DNA of 15,359 bases from Euryarchaeota archaeon UBA128 (GTDB lineage Archaea > Thermoplasmatota > Poseidoniia > Poseidoniales > Poseidoniaceae). Every line of letters begins with the position of its first letter. Within the stretch, counting starts at the first letter, position 1. Position numbers and translations under genes: made by a program. Shown here piece after piece: positions 1 through 5,342 of this stretch. The notes beneath the pieces are model-generated. The model was given only the letters and a program-made list of their open reading frames with translations, had not been told where the DNA came from and ran no database searches. The stretch covers positions 1,421 through 16,779 of the forward strand of contig DALZ01000125.1 of assembly GCA_002496955.1 (NCBI GenBank), in the 5' to 3' direction.

Positions 1-138
1 CAAACAGTCGAAGGGCTTGGTGGTTTCATATTGGAAGCAGCAGACGGGTCGGTCTCATATGACATGAGGTTTGACACACTGCTGGAAACTGCGTGGGGCC
101 AGTCTTTGTCTGAAGTTAACAAAATATTGTTTGAATAA
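1..138 (+). CDS. atpE: A-type ATP synthase subunit E, C-terminal fragment (partial)
   Basis: An open frame enters from the left edge and ends at TAA 136-138, giving the last 45 residues of a protein. It reads GGFILEAADGSVSYD and then ends NKILFE. This matches the conserved C-terminal strand-turn of archaeal/vacuolar ATPase subunit E (GGFILE..DG, then a helix ending in an hydrophobic ILF-type tail). Subunit E pairs with subunit H as the peripheral stalk that holds the catalytic A3B3 head still while the central stalk rotates. The placement directly before subunit C is the standard archaeal gene order, which supports the call. The frame ends before the Shine-Dalgarno-led ATG of subunit C at 149, so the two genes do not overlap. 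The symbol follows archaeal A-ATPase naming, not bacterial F-type naming. Confidence 0.88.
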   Translation, partial: QTVEGLGGFILEAADGSVSYDMRFDTLLETAWGQSLSEVNKILFE

Positions 139-143
139 GGTGG
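137..143 (+). promoter_or_regulatory. Shine-Dalgarno site for subunit C, overlapping the subunit E stop
   Basis: AAGGTGG lies 5 bases before ATG 149 and overlaps the TAA stop of subunit E. It decides the start of subunit C: an upstream in-frame ATG at 71 would give 26 extra residues lying inside the subunit E coding region and has no ribosome site. The overlap suggests translational coupling between E and C. Confidence 0.75.
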
Positions 144-148
144 ATAAG

Positions 149-1183
149 ATGGTTGCAAATACTGCGTATGTTGCTTCGAGAGCCAAATCTCGAAGGAAAA
201 AACTTGCTGATTTGGCAAGGATGCGCCAGTTAATCAATCAATCTACTGACCAACTGACCGCTTCAGTCAGCAACATGGGTTACGCAGATGAGATTAATTT
301 GTATGCTGGAAAATTAACCGGTGCAGATTTGGTCGAGGCAGCGTTAACTCATAATCTAGAAGCAGAGTTGTCTGATATCCTAAAGATGTGCAACGGAAAA
401 ATAAGAGATGCCGTGGAAATCTACACTTCACGATTCGAATATCAGAATGCAAAAGTCGTTCTTCGTTCGGTAGTAAACGAAGTCTCGATTGAGAAAGTCT
501 CAAATTCGATTCTACCGGACTTAAATGAAATTAACACCCCGTGGCTCAAAATAATTGAAACTGCAGATGACTTACGATCTGCCGCGCTTCAAATGCGGCG
601 CAAATCGTTTGGTTCAGACTTGAAAGCCTTGCCAGAGGATGCTAGGCTGTCTGAATACGAGGACGCACTCGACAGGCACTATTTCAAAGCGGCATTGAAA
701 TCATTTACCGGAAATCAACCAGCAACAAGATATCTTAGGGATTACTTGGCAATGGAAATTGATCATCGTAATATAATGAACATCTTGGAATCAGACTCTA
801 TAGGTATTAACTCTGAAACCATCTCTAAATTGCTGATACCGGGTGGAAAAATCCTGCCGGCAAGGTCGTTTTCGACCATCGCCGCTGGTGGACGTTCCGC
901 TCTGATGGATGTGCTGCGAACCTCGAGTAAATTTGATATGGCGCACTTTGAAACACTGCTGGAAGAAGTCGCCGCCTCTAAGAGCCTCGATGCCGTAATA
1001 ACCTGGTTTAAGGAAAGGGAATACAAGTTCATGAAGAAAATGAGCTATCTCCATCCCATTTCTGCATTACCTATTGTTTATTACGTGGCTATGAAAGTGC
1101 AAGAGGTTGCTGATCTGAGAATAATCGTCCGGGGTAGATTTGCTGGTCTACCTTCTGAGTTGCTAGAGGCGCACATACTTTGA
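149..1183 (+). CDS. atpC: A-type ATP synthase subunit C
   Basis: This 344-residue protein is the archaeal homologue of V-ATPase subunit d. It is the funnel-shaped socket that joins the central stalk (D-F) to the membrane rotor ring of K subunits. The sequence is largely helical, as expected for this three-lobed fold. Its C-terminus carries the conserved family ending: HPISALPIVYYVAMK, then an EV..LRII segment and a final G-LP-E motif. Length is normal for the archaeal family (about 340-380). The start at 149 is chosen because of the AAGGTGG site 5 bases upstream and because a longer start would overlap subunit E. It lies between subunits E and F, and its stop codon is part of the ribosome site of subunit F. 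No frameshift or missing segment is visible. The symbol follows archaeal A-ATPase usage (also called ntpC or ahaC). Confidence 0.9.
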   Translation: MVANTAYVASRAKSRRKKLADLARMRQLINQSTDQLTASVSNMGYADEINLYAGKLTGADLVEAALTHNLEAELSDILKMCNGKIRDAVEIYTSRFEYQNAKVVLRSVVNEVSIEKVSNSILPDLNEINTPWLKIIETADDLRSAALQMRRKSFGSDLKALPEDARLSEYEDALDRHYFKAALKSFTGNQPATRYLRDYLAMEIDHRNIMNILESDSIGINSETISKLLIPGGKILPARSFSTIAAGGRSALMDVLRTSSKFDMAHFETLLEEVAASKSLDAVITWFKEREYKFMKKMSYLHPISALPIVYYVAMKVQEVADLRIIVRGRFAGLPSELLEAHIL

Positions 1184-1189
1184 GGTGAT
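1182..1189 (+). promoter_or_regulatory. Shine-Dalgarno site for subunit F, overlapping the subunit C stop
   Basis: GAGGTGAT starts inside the TGA stop of subunit C and ends 3 bases before ATG 1193. It is a near-complete complement to the archaeal 16S 3' end. The arrangement TGA-GGTGAT-3nt-ATG points to termination-coupled re-initiation. It is also a useful local reference for the similarly spaced site before the CTG start at 5343. Confidence 0.8.
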
Positions 1190-1192
1190 AAT

Positions 1193-1492
1193 ATGGAATT
1201 GGCAGTTGTAGGTTCTCAAGAATTCACACTCGGTTTTCAGTTGGCTGGGATTTCAAACACGTTTAATCCATCAACTGATGAAGAAATGTCCTCTCAACTA
1301 AAATCACTATTAAATTCAAAAGAGGTTGGAATTATTGTTATCGACTCTTCAATAATGGCAACCTTGCCGGAGAGGTTGAGAAATCAACTCTCCGCATCAG
1401 TAACTCCAACAGTTCTGGGAATCGGAACTGAGGAGGATACAACTTTGCGAGATACTATTCGCAAGGCAATAGGAGTCGATTTATGGAAATGA
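1193..1492 (+). CDS. atpF: A-type ATP synthase subunit F
   Basis: This small soluble protein of 99 residues is the central-stalk partner of subunit D in the A1 sector and belongs to the V-ATPase subunit F family. The N-terminus (MELAVVGSQEFTLGFQLAGI) matches the family pattern of a first beta strand followed by a short motif and the GF.LAG stretch. A central strand reading VGIIVIDSSI follows, then a helix beginning LPERLRNQL, and the last residues form the tail that inserts along the central shaft. Length is typical (about 100). It sits between subunits C and A. The gap to subunit A is 22 bases. Nothing is unusual apart from the ribosome site overlapping the upstream stop. Confidence 0.9.
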   Translation: MELAVVGSQEFTLGFQLAGISNTFNPSTDEEMSSQLKSLLNSKEVGIIVIDSSIMATLPERLRNQLSASVTPTVLGIGTEEDTTLRDTIRKAIGVDLWK

Positions 1493-1501
1493 TTTCCAAA
1501 C

Positions 1502-1507
1502 AGGAGG
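1502..1507 (+). promoter_or_regulatory. Strong Shine-Dalgarno site for subunit A
   Basis: AGGAGG followed by an A-rich spacer of 7 bases precedes ATG 1515. It is the most canonical ribosome site in the window, in keeping with subunit A being needed in three copies per enzyme. The A-rich spacer should keep the site unstructured. Confidence 0.75.
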
Positions 1508-1514
1508 AAAAAAA

Positions 1515-3254
1515 ATGAGTAATGAAGGAGTAATATACCGAATATCCGGACCAGTCGTAACCGCTACCGGAATGAACGCAGCTATGTATGACGTTGTCAG
1601 AGTTGGACATGAGGGTCTAATGGGCGAAGTAATCGAACTTCACGGTGACAAAGCAGTCATACAAGTGTACGAAGATACCTCTGGCATTCGCCCTGGTGAA
1701 CCAGTATTGAACACGGAAGAAACTTTGTCTGTGTCGCTTGGTCCGGGATTGTTAACCCAAATTTATGATGGAATCCAAAGGCCTCTTGCCACTCTAGAAG
1801 AGGTAATGGGTGTTTTCATCACGAGAGGAGTTGACGCCGATGCTTTCGATTTAGCAAAGAAGTGGACTTTTGAGCCAATAGTAGCAAAGGGTGACGATGT
1901 TGCCAGTGGTCAAGTTATTGGCCACGTGCAAGAAACAGAAACTATCGTGCACAAAATCATGCTACCTCCGGGCAAGAGTGGTAAAGTCAAAACCATCAAA
2001 TCGGGCGACTTCAATGTGACTGAAACAGTATGTACTCTTGACGATGGCACTGAATTACAGATGATGCAAAAATGGCCGGTCAGGTCGCCTAGACCATATC
2101 GACAAAAATACGCTCCCGATACACCTCTTGTAACCGGTATGAGAATCCTTGATTTCCTATTCCCGTTAGCCAAAGGTGGCGCAGCCGGTATCCCCGGGCC
2201 ATTTGGTTCTGGTAAAACTGTTACCCAGCAGTCTCTGGCCAAGTATTCAGACGCGCAGTTAGTAGTTTACATTGGTTGTGGAGAGCGTGGTAATGAAATG
2301 ACTGAAGTATTGGATGAATTCCCTCATCTAATCGATCCAAACACTGGGAAGCCATTGATGAACAGGACGGTTATGATTGCGAACACATCAAACATGCCTG
2401 TCGCAGCCCGTGAAGCATCAGTATATACCGGTATAACAATAGCAGAATACTTCAGAGATATGGGCTACGATGTCGCCCTGATGGCGGATTCAACCTCTAG
2501 ATGGGCTGAAGCAATGCGTGAAATTTCTTCTCGATTGGAAGAGATGCCCGGTGAGGAAGGATACCCAGCATATTTGTCGTCTAGAATTGCTGAATTCTAT
2601 GAACGAGCAGGTCGTGTTGAGACACTAAATGGTGATGATGGCTCAGTTACGGTAATTGGTGCTGTTTCACCACCCGGTGGTGACATCTCTGAACCAGTTT
2701 CACAAGGAACTTTGAGGATTGTCAAGGTTTTCTGGGGTTTGGACGCTGGATTGGCTAGACAGAGACACTTTCCAGCGATTAATTGGCTGAACTCATATTC
2801 ACTTTATCCCCAGAGTTTAGACCAGTGGTTTAGAGACAACATCGCACAAGACTTCCCTGAAATACGAACCCAAGTAAGCGGTCTGCTTCAGATTGAGGCT
2901 GAATTACAGGAAATCGTTCAGTTAGTTGGTTCCGATGCACTACCTGTTGATCAACAGCTTACCTTGGAAGTCGCCAGAATGATAAGAGAGTTTTTCCTCC
3001 AGCAGAATGGCTTCCACGAAGTTGATGCTTATTGTGATATCAACCTACAATACAGAATGGCTAAGGCAATACTTGCATTCCAAGAGTCAGCTAAGTCAGC
3101 GATGGCTTCAGGAGCACAACTCAATGATGTTGTAAACGTTCAATCCAGAACTGACTTAATGCGAGGTAGATTTGAGAAAGGCTATATCGATGAAATCGAT
3201 GAAATGGTCAAGAAAATGACTGCAGAAATTGCGGGCACCGTGGAGGGTAACTAG
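1515..3254 (+). CDS. atpA: A-type ATP synthase catalytic subunit A
   Basis: This is the catalytic nucleotide-binding subunit, which makes or hydrolyses ATP at three A/B interfaces of the A1 head. It has 579 residues, normal for the family. An N-terminal beta-barrel (about 1-70) is followed by the long non-homologous insert typical of A subunits (about 110-200). The P-loop GPFGSGKT is at residues 228-235. The GERGNE motif places the catalytic glutamate at 257. The ADSTSRWAEA motif has the Walker B aspartate at 325. The segments EEMPGEEGYPAYL, GAVSPPGGD, HFPAINWLNSYS and ELQEIVQLVGSDALP then follow in order. No intein interrupts the P-loop, a known intein site in some archaeal homologues. All recognised catalytic residues are present, so the enzyme should be active. 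It is led by AGGAGG, and its stop overlaps the ribosome site of subunit B. Confidence 0.97.
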   Translation: MSNEGVIYRISGPVVTATGMNAAMYDVVRVGHEGLMGEVIELHGDKAVIQVYEDTSGIRPGEPVLNTEETLSVSLGPGLLTQIYDGIQRPLATLEEVMGVFITRGVDADAFDLAKKWTFEPIVAKGDDVASGQVIGHVQETETIVHKIMLPPGKSGKVKTIKSGDFNVTETVCTLDDGTELQMMQKWPVRSPRPYRQKYAPDTPLVTGMRILDFLFPLAKGGAAGIPGPFGSGKTVTQQSLAKYSDAQLVVYIGCGERGNEMTEVLDEFPHLIDPNTGKPLMNRTVMIANTSNMPVAAREASVYTGITIAEYFRDMGYDVALMADSTSRWAEAMREISSRLEEMPGEEGYPAYLSSRIAEFYERAGRVETLNGDDGSVTVIGAVSPPGGDISEPVSQGTLRIVKVFWGLDAGLARQRHFPAINWLNSYSLYPQSLDQWFRDNIAQDFPEIRTQVSGLLQIEAELQEIVQLVGSDALPVDQQLTLEVARMIREFFLQQNGFHEVDAYCDINLQYRMAKAILAFQESAKSAMASGAQLNDVVNVQSRTDLMRGRFEKGYIDEIDEMVKKMTAEIAGTVEGN

Positions 3255-3257
3255 GAG
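3252..3257 (+). promoter_or_regulatory. Shine-Dalgarno site for subunit B, overlapping the subunit A stop
   Basis: TAGGAGG begins with the TAG stop of subunit A (3252-3254) and lies 8 bases before ATG 3266. The overlap would couple A and B translation, which fits their equal stoichiometry of three each. Confidence 0.7.
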
Positions 3258-3265
3258 GAATTATC

Positions 3266-4642
3266 ATGAGTGGAAAAGAGTATAGAACAATTACCGATGT
3301 TAAGGGACCACTGGTCTTTTTGAACAAAACCGAGCCAGTAGCTTTTGGTGAAATAGTAACCATTAGATTGGAAGATGGCTCATTAAAGAATGGGCAAGTA
3401 CTTGACACCTCAGATGAACTAGTAATCGTCCAAGTGTTTGAGGGTACAGCCAATATTAACAGAGAATCAGGTGTTACTTTTATGGGTGATGTTTTCAAGT
3501 TGCCAGTCAGTACAGAACTAGTCGGTCGAATTCTCGATGGTGCTGGTAGGCCAAGAGACGGTGGCCCTTCGATTGTTGCTGATGAAAATGCTGATATTAT
3601 CGGTGCGGCTATCAACCCTTACAGCAGACAAAGCCCACACGATTTCATTCAGACTGGTATATCAGCAATTGACTGTTGTACAACCTTGGTCCGTGGTCAG
3701 AAGTTGCCGATTTTCTCTGCTTCAGGTTTACCACACAATGATATCGCACTACAGATTGCCAGACAAGCAAAATTGAAAGATTCTGATGAAGAATTTATTG
3801 TGGTTTTTTGTGCAATGGGTATCACAGCTGAGGAATACAACTTTTTCCGTAGCGATCTTGAGAGAACAGGTGCATTAGAGAATGCGGTTCTTTTTGTTAA
3901 CCTCGCTGACGACCCGGCTGTTGAGAGAATTATTACACCTAGATTAGCATTGACTGCTGCAGAATATCTCGCTTTTGAGAAAGATTACCACGTCTTGGTT
4001 ATTTACACAGACATGACAAACTATTGTGATGCTCTGAGACAAATTGGTGCTGCCCGTGAAGAAGTTCCGGGGCGTCGAGGTTATCCAGGATATATGTATA
4101 CTGACCTCGCTATGCTGTATGAGAGAGCGGGTATCGTAAAGGGCAAAAAAGGCTCAATCACTCAATTCCCAATTTTAACCATGCCTGGTGATGATATTAC
4201 ACACCCAATTCCGGACCTTTCCGGTTATATCACAGAGGGACAGATTGTTATTTCGAGGGAATTACACCAACAGGGAATCTATCCACCAATCAACGTATTA
4301 CCATCATTATCTAGGTTGATGGGCTCATGTATAGGAGCAAAAACCACCAGAGAGGACCACAAATCCGTGTCGGATCAGATGTATGCAGCATACGCACAAG
4401 GTAGAGAATTGCGTGGACTTGTGGCGATTGTTGGAGAGGACGCACTCAATGAGAGAGACAAACAACTGCTTGACTTCTCCGGCGTCTTCGAAGACAAGTT
4501 TTTGCGACAAACTAGGGATGAGGACCGTTCTATAGATGAAACCTTAGATTTATGCTGGACTTTGATGTCTTCAATCGATACAAAGTATCTCGTTAGGTTA
4601 GATCAAAAATGGATTGAGAAGTATCACCCCGAAAACAAGTAG
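3266..4642 (+). CDS. atpB: A-type ATP synthase regulatory/non-catalytic subunit B
   Basis: The non-catalytic partner of subunit A in the A3B3 hexamer has 458 residues, the usual length. Hallmarks run in order: GDVFKLPVS-LVGRILDGAGRP, the ISAID...TLVRGQKLPIFS segment, SASGLPHNDIALQIARQAK where catalytic subunits carry the P-loop, NLADDPAVERIITPR, YTDMTNYCDALR, EEVPGRRGYPGYMYTDLA, MPGDDITHPIPDLSGYITEGQ, and PPINVLPSLSRLMGS. The P-loop is absent, as always in B subunits. Arg350 in the PSLSR motif fits the arginine that reaches into the neighbouring A-subunit site. One oddity is Cys137-Cys138, where I recall most relatives having Gly-Met or a similar pair after the ISAID motif. It is followed by subunit D after 17 bases. 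The symbol follows archaeal A-ATPase naming. Confidence 0.97.
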   Translation: MSGKEYRTITDVKGPLVFLNKTEPVAFGEIVTIRLEDGSLKNGQVLDTSDELVIVQVFEGTANINRESGVTFMGDVFKLPVSTELVGRILDGAGRPRDGGPSIVADENADIIGAAINPYSRQSPHDFIQTGISAIDCCTTLVRGQKLPIFSASGLPHNDIALQIARQAKLKDSDEEFIVVFCAMGITAEEYNFFRSDLERTGALENAVLFVNLADDPAVERIITPRLALTAAEYLAFEKDYHVLVIYTDMTNYCDALRQIGAAREEVPGRRGYPGYMYTDLAMLYERAGIVKGKKGSITQFPILTMPGDDITHPIPDLSGYITEGQIVISRELHQQGIYPPINVLPSLSRLMGSCIGAKTTREDHKSVSDQMYAAYAQGRELRGLVAIVGEDALNERDKQLLDFSGVFEDKFLRQTRDEDRSIDETLDLCWTLMSSIDTKYLVRLDQKWIEKYHPENK

Positions 4643-4645
4643 CGA

Positions 4646-4653
4646 AAGGAGAG
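4646..4653 (+). promoter_or_regulatory. Shine-Dalgarno site for subunit D
   Basis: AAGGAGAG lies 6 bases before ATG 4660, just after the stop of subunit B. It supports the ATG as the start of subunit D. Confidence 0.65.
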
Positions 4654-4659
4654 ATATTC

Positions 4660-5277
4660 ATGGCTCTGGACATCAAACCAACCCGCAGTGAATTGATTAA
4701 ACTAAAAGCTAGAATAAAACAAACTAAGAATGGCTACAAATTGCTCAAAATGAAAAGGGACGGCTTATTTCACGAATTTAGACAACTATTGTCGAAGATG
4801 ATTGAAGCAAAACGTGAACTAACTGATGCATACAGTCTGGCTAAACAAAGAATCGATCTCGCCAATGCAATTGATGGTGGTCTGGCAGTTAGGGCTGCGG
4901 CAATTGCCAACAGTGCCCACCCAGAGGTAGAAGTCGAAAGAAGAAACATCATGGGAGTCGTCGTTCCCAGCGTTAGCGGCACCAATCTAAAATCTACCTT
5001 CGAAGAACGCGGTGTAGGATATATTGGTTCATCGCCGTATATCGACGAAGCAAGTGACTCATTTTCTAATTTGATAGAAAAAATTGTTACAGCATCAGAA
5101 ATGGAAGCAACCCTGAAGCGTCTTTTAGAAGAGATTGAAGCAACTAAAAGGAGGGTAAATGCGTTAGAATTCAAGGTAATTCCAGAATTGGAGGAAGCCA
5201 AAGTGTTTATCCAGCTCAGGCTAGAGGAAATGGAGCGAGAAGAAACATTCAGGCTCAAGAGATTCAAGAACAAATGA
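4660..5277 (+). CDS. atpD: A-type ATP synthase subunit D
   Basis: This 205-residue protein is the central rotor shaft inside the A3B3 head, equivalent to F-type gamma. The start MALDIKPTRSEL followed by KARIKQTKNGYKLLKMKRD matches the conserved family opening (PT...L..LK..L..A..G..LLK.KRD). The protein is two long coiled-coil helices (roughly 10-75 and 140-200) that flank a globular middle containing GVGYIGSSPYIDEA. The C-terminal helix has the family's RVNALE motif, continues through VIPELEE.. and ends with a basic FRLKRFKNK. Length is typical (about 200-215). It is the last ATPase subunit gene seen here. A 65-base gap without a clear terminator separates it from the next gene on the same strand, so read-through is possible. 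Confidence 0.94.
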   Translation: MALDIKPTRSELIKLKARIKQTKNGYKLLKMKRDGLFHEFRQLLSKMIEAKRELTDAYSLAKQRIDLANAIDGGLAVRAAAIANSAHPEVEVERRNIMGVVVPSVSGTNLKSTFEERGVGYIGSSPYIDEASDSFSNLIEKIVTASEMEATLKRLLEEIEATKRRVNALEFKVIPELEEAKVFIQLRLEEMEREETFRLKRFKNK

Positions 5278-5342
5278 ACCTAAGTCGCTCAACGATGGTT
5301 AAAGTAGGAAAGAACTACACCCACCAAATGTGAGGTGGTAAA
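5278..5342 (+). other. Short intergenic gap between the ATPase operon and the pseudo-protease gene
   Basis: These 65 bases have no T-rich terminator and no convincing promoter. The only structure seen is a small inverted repeat: CCACC at 5321-5325 pairs with GGTGG at 5334-5338, leaving an 8-base loop. The downstream arm is the ribosome site of the next gene, so the hairpin could partly hide that site. Five base pairs is weak, and the effect is speculative. Confidence 0.35.
5332..5339 (+). promoter_or_regulatory. Shine-Dalgarno site that supports a CTG start at 5343
   Basis: GAGGTGGT ends 3 bases before CTG 5343. The block TGAGGTGGTAAACTG is nearly the same as TGAGGTGATAATATG at subunit F (1181-1195), with the start codon in the same relative place. 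The first ordinary start codon in this frame is GTG 5373. It has no purine-rich site at the right distance. Confidence 0.65.

Noticed and set aside
71..148. Longer subunit C starting at ATG 71
   Set aside because: The added 26 residues fall inside the subunit E coding frame, have no ribosome site and do not look like the family N-terminus. ATG 149 has AAGGTGG upstream.
2196..2219. Intein in the subunit A P-loop
   Set aside because: This is a known insertion site in some archaeal relatives, but the GPFGSGKT motif is uninterrupted and the protein is of normal length.
2091..2300. Possible horizontal (bacterial V-type) origin of subunit A
   Set aside because: TGMRILDFLFP and TVTQQSLAKY reminded me of Thermus-type enzymes, but archaeal (methanosarcinal) A subunits as I recall them share most of these residues, and the operon order is plain archaeal. 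A tree would be needed, and no claim is made.
4770..5273. Minus-strand open frame of 167 codons inside subunit D
   Set aside because: It is a Ser/Leu-rich mirror of the subunit D coiled coil, with no independent support.
5278..5342. Terminator after the ATPase operon
   Set aside because: There is no T-run and only a 5-bp stem that coincides with the next ribosome site, so it is not supported as a terminator.
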